Notes under the pieces: generated by a model
Told to the model about the DNA's origin: nothing
The model's input: the letters and a program-made list of their open reading frames with translations, nothing else
Databases searched by the model: none
Part shown: positions 21,700 to 32,442 of the stretch, piece after piece
Layout: every line of letters starts with the position of its first letter
Position numbering within the stretch: position 1 is the stretch's first letter
Assembly: GCA_051453625.1 (NCBI GenBank)
Contig: JBOZIK010000001.1
Coordinates: 103,054,758 to 103,118,757 of the forward strand
Origin: Welwitschia mirabilis
Lineage: Eukaryota; Gnetophyta; Gnetopsida; Welwitschiales
DNA: 64,000 nt
Direction of reading: 5' to 3'
Translations under genes and position numbers: made by a program

Positions 21700-23700
21700 C
21701 TAATTACTTCAAGATGCTATATAACAACATTATTTACTTACAAGCTTATGTTAGGCTTATAACTCAAATTCTATGGAGGACAAAGTAACAACATTTTGTA
21801 GCCTAGACAATCAACTACTAACTAGGAAGAGTATAAATACATTTATTTGTGATCTTTTACTTATCAAAATTACCTGCAGTATCTATGTTTACAAATCCAA
21901 TAATTTCAACATTAGATTCATTACAACTTCAAAAATGAAAATCATTTTAGATAACAAAGAATCCGCTTCATAGCTTCTCAATGTTGCATCTTAGGTTTTC
22001 CCATATACTTTTTAACAATTTCCACTATATGTGTAGTGTCTAAACTTAAGCCAATTATGTCATACATCAAACTCCTTTCTTTTGATGTACAAGAAACTTT
22101 CATCATCGCCTTCTTGGTCCCAATTGGTTTTAGGATTAATTTTCCTTCTATAATATGAAATCATATGCTAATAGAGTATCCACTAGTTATATTCAAGCCA
22201 TATTAAATCAATGCAGTTTCTTGTCACCTAGCCATAACTTTTTTTGGTTATTATTCCCTTGAATTTGTATCCCTAAAATTTGGTTTGCGACATCTAACTT
22301 TTACATTATAAATTTCTTTGACATCTTAGATTTCAACCTCTTAATTTTAGTTAACAACCAATATATTATCAACATATAACAAAACAATGATAGAATAGTG
22401 TGTTATGTTACCTTTAAAAGGGACAAAAATGTTACACTTGATAAATTGTAGACAGTGAACTATAGAGCTTCTTATACCATTATCTAGGGTCTTGTTTTAT
22501 ACTATACAAGCTAGTTTTCCATGTGTAAATGATGTTTAATCACTTTGTATTTGTATAGAATCACCTAGTTATTTCATGTAAATATCCTCTTATAAATCAT
22601 AATATAGGAATACTTTTTTGACATCTAGTTGTTCTAACTCCAAATCCAAACAACATACCAAAAATCATATGAATCAAATCTAAGCACGCTTGATAAGTAG
22701 TGGAAATATTTCAATTGAATACCTACCTTTTTAGCATAAGATTTTACTATCAATTTAGTCTTGTGCCTTGTTATACCATCAACTTAATTTTTTCATTTGT
22801 TTGAAAAGAAAATACTCATCTCCTAGGTTTGGCTTTGGACTAATGATCACATTACTACCTTTATGGCTGATTTCTAATGTCTCCAATTCAAACTCCTATA
22901 AAGATTTTTGAAAACATTCAAGTCTCTTGGTATTAATACAAAACAATGTTATGCTATAAAGGATAACTTTTTAAGTGGTTTAATGGCTCTTGTTGATCTT
23001 CTAATTTAATGCTTTATTTTAGCCAAATATTCTTCATGAATCTCATATTCATTTCCTTTGAATTAATCTTACAACCATTGTTCCTATGATTGTCATCATT
23101 GTTATCAAAATAAGAATATAAAATTTGATTTTGTTATTATGTTTGTTTTTGCTAATGTGCTTGTTGCAATTGTTATCTTTAAAATGTGCAAGATAAATTA
23201 GTATTCATATTTTCTTGGTTGTTTAAGTTATATTGGTTGTTCACATTGTTCATGCATGAACACCTTCTTAGTGCTAAGCTTCCATAATATATAACCTCGA
23301 TTATCATTGTTACAGCATATAAAAATGCACTTATGTTTTCTACCATCAAATTTAAACATGTTATCCTTTGGAACATGCACATAAACAATACAATGGAATG
23401 TATTGAGATGGTTGTAACTAATTTTTTTTCATCTAATGATTCATTAGGAGCTTTATTAATAAAATGCACAAAATTGGTTGTAGCTTCTTCCTAGAAGATG
23501 TGATCCAAAATGCTTTAACTTGATACAAGTCCTATAGAAGGAAATCCTATTATATCTATCTATAATACTAATGTGTTGAGATAGATTTAAAATAGTCTCT
23601 CATGTTTTATTTCATTCTTAAAATAGAGACGATTAGAACTATTAGAGAACTAATTTCTTGCATCACTACATTTTTAGTTTGGATTAATTATGTAAATAAG
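21700..23700 (-). pseudogene. Copia-4: degenerate Ty1/Copia pol
   Basis: On the minus strand from high to low coordinates: an integrase C-terminal segment (about 23180-23500; VHVPKDNMFKFDGRKHKCIF), then RT (22160-22640) with QLDVKKVFL, an HGKLACIV-like block and LLYVDNILV (catalytic YVDD altered to YVDN), then RNase H (about 21720-21990) with a KRILCYLK block. Heavily broken by stops and frameshifts. No LTRs identified. Confidence 0.7.
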
Positions 23701-23729
23701 TTGATTTAAGTAAAAGCTTATTGGGATAA

Positions 23730-24140
23730 TGATGCCAAAATAGTAAGAAGGTTTTTTAAAGAATAATTTATTTCTTTTTTTGATCATTTAAAGATGATTC
23801 TTAGTGATTGAGAGACACAGTTTTGAAACAAAGATTCTAAAATTTGACATTTACAATAACTTATTATCCGAAAATAAATAGACAAACATAAATTACGCAA
23901 TAAGAGATTACATGCATATTTTTAATAAACATCAATGGAGGTTTACATGATGATAATTTGGTTAGAGTAAAGGTGTCATTTGTATGCTAGTTTTGTAAAT
24001 TTTAAAGCCTGTGATAGGCTACCTCTCATAATGCCATTTTATGAAAAAAGGGGAAAATTTCTCAACTCATCATTTGTTAGGGTTGACTTGCTATAATTTT
24101 TTATTATATATGTAGGGAGAACAAAACAATGTAATTTTTA
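23730..24140 (+). pseudogene. Gypsy-type integrase remnant
   Basis: The + strand reads DHLKMILSD*ETQF and then YYPKINRQT, the ISDRG..F and YHPQTDGQTE blocks of Ty3/Gypsy integrases in degenerate form, with stops. Short and isolated; boundaries are approximate. Confidence 0.4.
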
Positions 24141-24573
24141 GGGGAAAGAAAATATTGATAGTACAAGTTGGACATCATATTGTCTTTTGTGACATGGCCT
24201 TAGAGGTTTTAATGAACATCTTAAGTGTAGAACTAAGCATAAAATAGAAATAAGATGATCACTCATAAAAATAGCTTAAACATAAGGAATGAAGTATCAA
24301 AGCACAAGAGATAAAACATTATTCTTAGCATATAGGTATGTGAAATAGCTTAACTCATTTCATTGATGTGAGGGATTTAAATACTAAAACAACTCAATTC
24401 ATATTGATGTGAGGGATCTAAATACTCTTACATATACTAATTTTAGATTAATAACAAGATATGCTAAGTGATCCTTACTTTTGAAATTCAAGAAGGAAAA
24501 TAGAAGAGTCATATTTTAAATAGAAATAGATGCACATTTTGGATTTGATTTGTGAAATAAGGGGTGAACGGTT
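24141..24573. other. AT-rich sequence flanking Copia-1, nothing recognised
   Basis: Contains a short local repeat (TTGATGTGAGGGATYTAAATAC at about 24363 and 24406). Otherwise no gene or domain seen. Confidence 0.4.
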
Positions 24574-24578
24574 AACAC
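24574..24578. repeat. Copia-1 target site duplication, left (AACAC)
   Basis: AACAC directly abuts the left LTR start (TAAAGGAT, where the other LTR has TGAAGGAT) and is repeated at 33704-33708. Confidence 0.88.
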
Positions 24579-24606
24579 TAAAGGATCCAAAACCTTAGAG
24601 AGAGAA

Positions 24607-24636
24607 GGGGGGGTTGGGGGAGGAGGGGGGGTGGAG
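24607..24636 (+). repeat. G-rich tract specific to the Copia-1 3' LTR
   Basis: Runs of G7, G5, G7 and G3 separated by TT, AGGA and TGGA. The corresponding place in the other LTR reads only AGAGGGAGAATG. It could fold as a G-quadruplex on the + strand. Confidence 0.8.
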
Positions 24637-25310
24637 GGAGGATGAATAGGGTTTAAAAATAAATAAATAAATTCACAAGCTATCTCCACAAGTATTGAAT
24701 ACTAAAATATTTGTGCAAATAAAAAACAAAAAATAATCTGAAAGTAATTAACTAAAAGCACAAAAACACTAATGGAGATTGACACACAATTTATAGTGGT
24801 TCAAGAAACCTCCTACTCCACTCTTGGTGATCAACTTCTACCCAAGGCTGAATCAAATCTTTGTTAGTCACTTTCTAGATATTCCAGGTTCACCTGTAAC
24901 CTTTACAATTAGACTTTTCTGAGGCTTAGTTTTAACCTTTAGAGACAATGCTATTCAGTGATAATGGCCTACCATAATGCACAGGTTCCACTACATTTAA
25001 AGCTTAAAAATGATATTACTACACTACTTGAGATGATAGTACAATCCCCAAACGTACAGTGCAAACTGATTGACCAAGCGCAAGTGATAACAAAAGATAT
25101 TTGTTCATCTTTGGTTTGATAGAAGATGTACCAATGAGTAGTCCAAAAGCTTGTCAAAAGATGTTCAAAAGTGATAAAAATGTCGTGAAATGATTTTAAT
25201 AGCTGATAAATATATAGAAGAAACATTTTAGGGTTTTACAAGTGAAATAGATTCTCTAATGGATAAAAACAAGTGCCCAAACAACTAGAAAAATCCCATT
25301 TTTGTCACGG

Positions 25311-25770
25311 TTGGTCGACTCCTCAAAATGTCTAGTCGATCCTATCAAGTGCTATCACTGAAGTCAGTTATCCTTAGCTTTTTTTGGTTAACCCAAGTTT
25401 CTTACAGCTTCATGTCTAGTCAACCCATGAGGGATTCAGTCGACTACATGTATGATCGACCGCATTTTGTTCCAGTTAATCCCATGTCTAAAAAATTTGA
25501 AAAACAATATTTATGGCTTAGGTCCAATCGACCCCCTCAAAAATCTAGTTGATCCCTTGATGAAAAAGGATGGAAACATTTTAATCTAGGTCTAGTTAAC
25601 TCCTCTAAAATCTGGTCAACCCCTTGACGTTCAGATGTGATAAATTTGTTATTTAGATCCGGTTGACCCATTAGCAATCTAGTCGACCACTCTGTAATCT
25701 GTTTTTGACACTTTATGGTACAGGTTTTGTTAACCCTTTATGAATCCAGTCAATCCCTTTGAGGGTATGA
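25311..25770. repeat. Clustered GGTCGACC-like palindromic motifs in the Copia-1 3' LTR
   Basis: About a dozen variants of RGTYRAYY, often paired as GGTCGACYCC then AAATSTAGTCGAYCC: for example 25313-25320, 25333-25342, 25437-25446, 25454-25461, 25526-25532 and 25681-25688. The 5' LTR has the same cluster at about 33135-33545. The shared core is the palindrome GGTCGACC. Confidence 0.75.
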
Positions 25771-25915
25771 AACTTGTCAGGTTTAGATAAGGTTTGTGAC
25801 AAAATATTTCAGCTTCTGACCTACAAGGATTAATATTTTCTACAAAAGATATAACATGTTTTACTAAAATAGAAAGTGTTAGTTTGACATTAACTTGGCA
25901 AATTTTAACTCAACA

Positions 25916-25928
25916 ATCCCCCCTTTGA
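25916..25928 (-). promoter_or_regulatory. Copia-1 polypurine tract
   Basis: On the minus strand TGTCAAAGGGGGGAT directly precedes the 3' LTR start TGTTGAG, the expected plus-strand primer site for reverse transcription. Confidence 0.85.
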
Positions 25929-26086
25929 CATTGATAGCAAACTATACTTAGTTGAAAATATTAATTGAAAAAACTCTCCTTTAGATAATGCCCATTAAAT
26001 TTGGAAAAGAATATTGAGCATGTTTATCAATTTAAACATTTATAAAGGGTTTCCAATAAGAGTAATAAATATAACACTTTGTAGTA

Positions 26087-26175
26087 TAGTTTATGAGATA
26101 TGTAATATTCATTAATAAGTGTAATAAAGTCATGGTTCATGAGATATTTAATATTCATAAATAGATGTAAGAAAA
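26087..26175. repeat. Short tandem duplication (46-bp period) in Copia-1
   Basis: TATGAGATATGTAATATTCA and CATGAGATATTTAATATTCA head two similar units in the AT-rich spacer between ORF3 and the 3' LTR. Confidence 0.6.
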
Positions 26176-26391
26176 ATTATGGTTTATAATAAATTAAATG
26201 TGCATCAAATAAGTAAGATAAACATGATACCAAATGCATTTCTATTACTTAATATTAAGCAGTACAATAGAGAAGGTGCTCATAAGAGCAACTACAATTG
26301 AGATAGACTGATGAGTACTACTATAAAAAACTAATAATATCTTATACCAAATGAACCAAATGATAAAAGTTGAAAATACAACTAACTATTT

Positions 26392-26413
26392 CTTCCCCTT
26401 TTGACATCAATGA
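26392..26413 (-). promoter_or_regulatory. Second polypurine tract-like site in Copia-1
   Basis: The minus strand reads TTGATGTCAAAAGGGGAAG, closely like the primary tract (ATGTCAAAGGGGGGAT) 470 bp away. Copia-2 has the same doubling. Sireviruses are known to carry multiple polypurine tracts. Confidence 0.5.
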
Positions 26414-26475
26414 CAAAGGAGAGAAAAACTGAAGATAAACAAGCATAACGAGAAAACAACAAAGAAGATAAGAGA

Positions 26476-26580
26476 TCAATCAGATTCTTCTTCTTCTTCT
26501 TCTTCTTTCTCTTCAGATTCTTCTTTAGAATTTGGGTCTTCTTCTTCCTCTTCTTCTTCCGCTGCCTTTTGCGTTGAGCT
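26476..26580 (-). repeat. (CTT)n tract encoding the acidic tail of ORF3
   Basis: CTT repeats on + read GAA/GAG on -, giving Glu runs with Asp, Ser and Lys before the stop. The Lys- and Arg-rich ORF at 26382-26603 is the same DNA in another frame. Confidence 0.7.
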
Positions 26581-27530
26581 ATTGGCTTTCTCAAAAGTAT
26601 CAACTACCTCATACCCTACTACGATTAAAGCCTTTTTCATGTGCCTGATGCAAGAATCCAACTACTTCATTGCTTGAGAGAAGGAGACTTGGAGGATTTC
26701 TTAGATCCAGTAAAAATATTCATGCAAGACAAGGTTGCATGCCCAAATGACTAACATAAGAATTAGGCTTTCTAACTTTGGGTGCAATTGAACTCTAAAA
26801 TGATGACAAATATTAGCACTGAAAATTGAATAAGGAAGAGCATTAGTCTTATGATGCTCCAACTGAGCGACGATGTTTTTTAGCAAGATGGCAGGAGCAT
26901 CAATAATATGCTCAGTTCCCAACAAATACAACAAATAAGCTCTATAGTTGAAGGTCTCATCACGATGGCTCGCCAAAGGTAAAAAAGTATAACTAAAAAC
27001 TAAATGGAAAAATTAGTATTTTAGGGTAAGATAAGAGGTGGAGAGGGTGGTTTTCCACTGATGAATCTTATCATAGATCTTCCTCATGACCTCTGCTTTA
27101 TCCTTCATGGAATTACGTAGAGGCCAAAAATCCTTATAATCTCCTTTAGGGAGATTTGTAAGGGAGGCAATGAGATCTCTAGTAACTCTTATCTTCCTTT
27201 CCAAAACAAGAGTTGTGAGGGTAAAAGAGTCAGCATCAAAAGAGGCATTATAATAAAACATGCGAGTGAGGAAAGGGTAGGCTAACCCTGAGACATCAAG
27301 AAAGTAGGAAAGATCAAGCTCATTCAAGAGCCTTACCACATCTTAGAGTTCTCTTATCTCTTTAGAAGCAACAAGCCTTTCCTAGTACACATGTTTCTTC
27401 TCAAACTTCTCTAAGAACCTGTCTAAGGCTTCATCAGATATTCCAGAGTGAAAATACATTAGATATTTACTTGTTGGCTTCTTCTGACACCTTATTGAGG
27501 GACCGTGTACCCTTGAAAGGATGTGGTAAC
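26476..27530 (-). pseudogene. Copia-1 ORF3: extra ORF with plant transposon-protein-like (Transposase_32-type) domain
   Basis: A minus-strand ORF downstream of RNase H, in the position of the envelope-like ORF of some plant Copia elements. Segments in order: a basic N-terminus with ALDRFLEKFEKKHVY and KEIREL (about 27350-27470); DVVRLLNELDLSYFLDVSGL, then YPFLTRMFYYNAS and RKIRVTRDLIASLTNLPKGD (27013-27339); FLPLASHRDE, IIDAPAILLKNIVAQLEHH and LPYSIFSANICHHFRVQL (26701-26976); then IRHMKKALIVVGYEVVDTF and an acidic poly-Glu tail ending at 26476. The layout matches the plant 'putative transposon protein' domain common in plant repeat-derived proteins. Only a few stops and shifts interrupt about 330 codons. 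Its biochemical role is unknown. Copia-2 has a homologue at the same place. Confidence 0.65.
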
Positions 27531-27631
27531 TTCTTGAAGACAAGAAAACTTGAAAGATATAGCTAGATCTAAAGGAGACAAGTGGACAAGTGTGAATAAA
27601 AGGGTTATGGCTCCATGAGATTTTATAAAGG

Positions 27632-27758
27632 GGGTCGATTAAGTTAAATTTAAGAAAAATATTGGGTCCATCGCCTTAACTTTTATACTGTGTTGATTCG
27701 ACGAGACTCAAGTCATAACACTTTCAGATTTGGTCGACCAACCAAATCTAGTCGACCG
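27632..27758. promoter_or_regulatory. GGTCGACC motif cluster just upstream of Copia-1 ORF3
   Basis: GGTCGATT (27633-27640), the perfect palindrome TGGTCGACCA (27731-27740) and TAGTCGACCG (27749-27758), the last two spaced as in the LTR (AAATCTAGTCGACC). This is the LTR motif, found here in the spacer between the end of RNase H and the start of ORF3. A promoter or protein-binding role is only inferred. Confidence 0.5.
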
Positions 27759-27829
27759 AATGCAAGATTGAGTCAGCTGCCTTGCTATTAGCCAAAGGAT
27801 GAAGAGAAATCCCATTATTATGAAGTCTT

Positions 27830-28330
27830 AAAAAGTTATCAAAGTTCAAGGGCTTAGTAAAAATATCGACAATTTGTCTATCAATACTAATAAAATTCAT
27901 TGAAATGTTGCATTTTTCCACTTAATCTCTACAGAAATAATGTCTTAATTCAATGTTTTTAGTTTTAGAATGTTGAATAGGGTTCTTTGATATACTAATT
28001 GAACTTGTATTATCACAGAGGATTGGAACCTATACAAAATTTACTCCAAAGTCTTTTAGCATTTCCTTCAAAAAAGATGGGTACAGCAACCCTCTACTAC
28101 TATATACTCTGCTTTTTCTATTAAAAGAGAGATAGAGTTTTGCTTTTTACGTGCCCATCCTACTAAGCATGATCGTAAAAGAAAGAAATTACCACTTGTG
28201 CTTTTCTTATCATCTTTACACCCAATCCAATCTACATCACTAAAGCCTGCAAGTTTCAAAGATGTTTCTATTGCAAATCATAATCCATAGTTACTTGTGC
28301 CTTTTATGTATCTTATGATTCTTTTAACAA
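27830..28330 (-). pseudogene. Copia-1 RNase H
   Basis: Encodes GFSDVDWIGCKDDKKSTSG (28068-28259), then SCLVGWARKKQNSISL and an EKAEYIV block, the hallmark Copia RNase H sequence, followed by degenerate C-terminal blocks to about 27830. It removes the RNA template strand during replication. Frame broken by stops. Confidence 0.9.
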
Positions 28331-28531
28331 CTTAAAGGTATGACTCTTTTGATTTTGTCTGATAACTAGCACACATGAAAACACTGAATATTATATCTGA
28401 TTTACTTGTGGTTAGATACAATATAATTCCTATCATGCTTCTATAAAGTTTTTCGTCTATAGATTTTTCATGTTCATCAAGACTAACCTTATAAGAAGTT
28501 GACATAGGTGTGTCAGTTGATTTTGCGTTCT

Positions 28532-29080
28532 TTAACCCAAATAATTGATCAAATCCCTTGCGTATTTAGATTGAGATATGAAAATTCCATGTTCTATTTG
28601 TTTGATTTGGAGACTAAGAAACATAATAAATTCACCAAGCATACTCATCTCAAAATGTGTTGTCATAATGCTAGTGAATTCTTCTGATAAAACTTCATTT
28701 GAAGCTTTAAAAATTATATTGTCTATATAAATTTGAATAATAATAAAGTCCTTTTTCAGATTCTTAACAAATAATGTTTTATCCACAGTTCCACAAATAT
28801 AACCATTTTCATTAAGAAATGTGATTAGTTTTTCATACCAAGATCTTGGAGCTTGTTTTAAACAATACAAGGTCTTTTTAAGTCTATATACATGGTTTAG
28901 TTTATGTGTATCTATAAAACCTTGAGGCTGTTCCATTTAAACTTTTTCGTTAAGAGTTCCATTTGATAAACTTTAATATTCTTAAAGACTGCATAAGATA
29001 GAAACATTCTAATACTATCTAGCCTAGCTATAGGAGCAAAAGCATCACTTACATCAATACCTTCAATTTGTTTATAATCT
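28532..29080 (-). pseudogene. Copia-1 reverse transcriptase (RVT_2)
   Basis: MEQPQGF at the start of 28532-28936, then HVYRLKKTLYCLKQAPRSWY, QIYIDNIIF where active elements have YVDD (second Asp is Asn, about 28712-28730), and FEMSMLGEF. Upstream blocks continue above 28936 with frameshifts. The catalytic change and stops make it inactive. Confidence 0.9.
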
Positions 29081-29599
29081 TATACCACTAATCTCATCTT
29101 ATTCTTAATTACATTATTTTGTTCACAAAACTTATTCTTAAAAATCCATTTGATTCCAATAACATTTCTAACCTTTGGTCTTTCAACAAGTTTTTACACA
29201 TCATTCCTTTTGCATTGTTGAATCTCATCTTATATGGTCATCATCCATTCTTCGTGAGATTCTGCCTCTTCAAATTTTTTAAATTCAATTTAAGAGACAT
29301 AATAAATGTGAGCACAAAAATTTTTCAAAGATTCCCTTATTTGAATCTTTAAGCTAACATCTCCAATGACATATCCTAAAGGGTGATATTTTAGCTCTTT
29401 AAACTTTTTAGAAGTAGCTTCTTTAGTTGGCCCTTCTTCCTTTATGGTTAAAACCTTATTTATTATGGGAGTGCTTGAAGTTAAGTTCTCCTCACCATTC
29501 AAAAGAAGAAGTGTTATGGTAAAATCATCAATTTAAACATTTATAGGCTATTCCACTGTTAAATTTCTTTTGTTGAACACTCGAGGCTCTACTTCTAGT

Positions 29600-30370
29600 T
29601 GAGTACCCTAAAAAGATTGCTTCATTAGATTTTGATTCAAATTTACTTAAGTGTTCTTTATCTTTTAAAAAAAAGAACTTACTCTAAAATAATTTAAATT
29701 ATGAAACATTTAGTTTTCTTCCTTTCCAAAGCTCATAGGGCATTTTATCCATTCCTGGTCTAAGCTAAACTTTGTTTATAATGTAGTAAGTTGTGCTAAC
29801 TGCTTTAGCCCAAAAAGTTTTAGGAACCTCCTTACCATTTAACATTGTTCTAGTCATTTCTTGGAGGATTCAATTTTTCCTTTCAATAATTCTATTTCAT
29901 TAAGGCATCTTTAGGGTTGAGAATTGATGTTCTATACTGTTGTCTACATAATAATTGTCAAACAGATGGTTTTCAAATTCTCCTTCATGATCATTTTTAA
30001 TTTTCTTGATGGTGTAACCTTTTTCATTTTGGATTTTGTTGCAAATTTCAACATAACTTTCATAAATTTTAGCTTTGTTTCAAAAAAAGCTATCTAAGTA
30101 AATCTAGAATATTCATCAACCATAGTTTAAAAAAATAATTTTTCATTTTAGATCTTTTTTTAGGCTAGACCTATTAAGTCCATGTGAATAAGCTCAACAC
30201 GCATTATTGTGGAAACTAGTTTTTGCTTTTTTTAGAGGTTCTAACTTGTTTACCTTTTTAACATGCATCAAAAGTTCTTAGGAATTCGTTTTACAATTTT
30301 CTTTTTAATAATTGTTTTAAGATGATCATAATTTACATGTCCTAAAAATTGATGCCATAGTTCTTCATGA
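29600..30370 (-). pseudogene. Copia-1 integrase
   Basis: From about 30370 down the minus strand has a zinc-finger block (HEELWHQFLGHVNYDHLKT, KRIPKN) and then a degenerate catalytic core near 29700-30150. Many stops. Integrase inserts the DNA copy into the genome. Confidence 0.65.
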
Positions 30371-30401
30371 TTTACATGACAAAATAACATGTGGATAAAG
30401 A

Positions 30402-30730
30402 CTAATCAATACTGTAAATATTATGTATTCTATTTGCCTTAAGAATAACATCATTCATTTTTCCATGTCTAACTTCAAACTTTTTACTATTAAAAATAAC
30501 TTTGTGCCCTTTCTCACAAATTTGACTAATATTAACTAAATTATGCTTAAGGCCATTAGCATATAAAACCCCATTTATCTTAAGAATGTTACCTCCATCA
30601 ATGCTTCTAATTCCTTTGATATTTACTCTTCCATTGTCACCAAATATAACTTCCTCTAACAAAGTCATCCAGATGTTGAAATATTAACTTGTCATCTATC
30701 AGGTGTTAAGAGCAACCACTATCCGAGTAC
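30402..30730 (-). pseudogene. Copia-1 protease end and gag_pre-integrase region
   Basis: A DSGCS protease active-site motif lies at about 30709-30723 (next codon is a stop), then HLIDDKLIF. 30402-30668 encodes VIFGDNGRVNIKGI, then VLYANGLKHNLVNISQICEK and NIYSID, the typical segment between protease and integrase. Confidence 0.85.
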
Positions 30731-31073
30731 TAGCTAGTTTTGTTTGATATCTTCAAAGCTATTTGAATCAATAGACTTTTTATATTGTTAACTCTCATCC
30801 ACTTAGTCCTTTTAGACTATTGTGATACACAACTCCTTGGAACAAATTGAAAAGGAAAAGTAATAATAAGATTCAAAAAGATCATTAACTTTCTAGCATT
30901 GCAAACTAACTTAGAATGACCTGATTTACCACAAAAATGATGTGCAATTTTTGAAACAAAATTATTTTGCCATGTTAGTTGATTTGGTTGATTCATGATC
31001 TTTGAGAGATAAACCTAATACCTTTCTTATTATGAGTGGGTTTTTGTTTCCTAAGCATTTGTTCTAATTTAGT

Positions 31074-32376
31074 TTAACTATTTGAAAATTTACTTACAAA
31101 ATGAAACAAGCTCTTTGCCTTTTGAGTAAGTTTAGAGTTTTTCATTTGGACCATTTTGTACTTTGTCTTCAACTCCTCCTTTTCCTTGGTTAAAATATTT
31201 ACTATGTTATTTAGATCATTTATATATTTTACCAATTTTTCACACTCTGAGTAAAGTTTTGGTAGTGCCTTCAAGCTCATTTTAATCTTCTTTAATAAGA
31301 TCTAAGTCATCAGGCTTAGATGAGAAAGGCATGTTATTTTTAGGAGGAACTATTCCCATGAATGAAAGTCTTCAGTCTTCATCTGACTCTTGGCTTGAAC
31401 TGCTATTATCTTCTTCATCTACATTGTCTTATATAACAATGAATTATGACATCTTTAATTTCTTTGATCTTTTTTGTTATTCAGACATTTGTTTGCAACA
31501 TGTCCATATGTCTTACAAGCATAGCATTGGATCTCCTTTCCTTTTTCCTGGCCTTTTCTAATTTTGGAATGATCTATTTTTGATCCTATACTTGGTTTAC
31601 CTTATTTCTTTCTTTTTGTGTAGGAACTTTTTAAATCTCCTTGCCAGAAGGGCAACTTCATCGTCATTAAGATCTTCATATGATTTTTCAGATCTGTATT
31701 CTTTCTGCACACTTTTTAAAATAAGACCTTTCTTTTTGTATTCACTAAATTTCAACTTATATATTTGAAGACTACCTTGTAGTTCCTCAAGAGTCATTTG
31801 ATTGATGTTTTTGATTTTTCAAATGGTTGTGACCTTTAGCTCAAAACATTTTGGAAGAGATCTTAAAACTTTTCAAACCACCTTTTCTCCTTCCATTCTT
31901 TCTTCTAGACTTGTCATAGAATTTACAATGTCTATTAGTCTAGCAAAGAACTCTTGAAGTATCTCCTCCTCATCCATGTGAATGCCTTCGAACTTGAGTA
32001 TTTGGAGTTTTACCTACTTAACAGTAGACGTTCCTTCATGAGTTATTTCAAGAATATCCAAATCTTCTTTTACATGTGCATAGTTCACGATCCTTTTGAA
32101 CTCATCTACCCATATTACACAAAAACTTACATTAAGAGAACGAGCGTCTAGGATAGCCTTGGATTTATTAGTGGGGATCTATTGATCTTGAGATTTTGCT
32201 ATTAATATAGTGTTTCCATTAGCATCGCCTTTGGACAGTGAGGGTACAATGTAACCATTGTAGATTACATCTAGAGATCTAAGAAATATTCTAATATGGG
32301 CCTTCCAGTAGGCATAGTTTATCCCATCAAACATGAGTGATCTTCCAATAGAAAAGCCATCTAAAAGATTACTCAT
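31074..32376 (-). pseudogene. Copia-1 gag with CCHC zinc knuckle and coiled coil
   Basis: Starts MSNLLDGFSIGRSLMFDG with YAYWKAHIRIFLRSLD (32179-32376), continues with MTLEELQGSLQIYKLKFSE and ALLARRFKKFL (31597-31797), then a CYACKTYGHVANKC knuckle at 31485-31526 (Cys-x2-Cys-x4-His-x4-Cys intact) and a Lys/Glu-rich coiled coil (31074-31280). A second knuckle-like HFCGKSGHSKLVC follows near 30910-30950. Gag forms the particle and packages RNA. Frameshifts separate the blocks. Confidence 0.9.
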
Positions 32377-32428
32377 ATTTAGGATTTAGGAGTCTACACC
32401 TATTAGGATCTGCTAATGATTCTACGTA

Positions 32429-32440
32429 GATCTGATATCA
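32429..32440 (-). promoter_or_regulatory. Copia-1 primer-binding site (tRNA-iMet)
   Basis: The minus strand reads TGATATCAGATC, two changes from the initiator-tRNA complement TGGTATCAGAGC, two bases from the 5' LTR edge. Confidence 0.85.
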
Positions 32441-32442
32441 AA

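Larger units (their letters stand above)
24579..25915 (-). repeat. Copia-1 3' LTR (1337 bp)
   Basis: Matches 32443-33703 throughout, for example TAAATAAATTCACAARCTAT, CTCCACAAGTATTGAATACT and AGCTGATAAATATATAGAAG. On the minus strand it begins TGTTGAGTTAAAATTTGCC. It is longer than its partner, partly because of a G-rich insertion near its + strand start. Confidence 0.92.

Noticed and set aside
26382-26603. Lys/Arg-rich minus ORF
   Set aside because: Alternative frame of the poly-Glu tail of Copia-1 ORF3.
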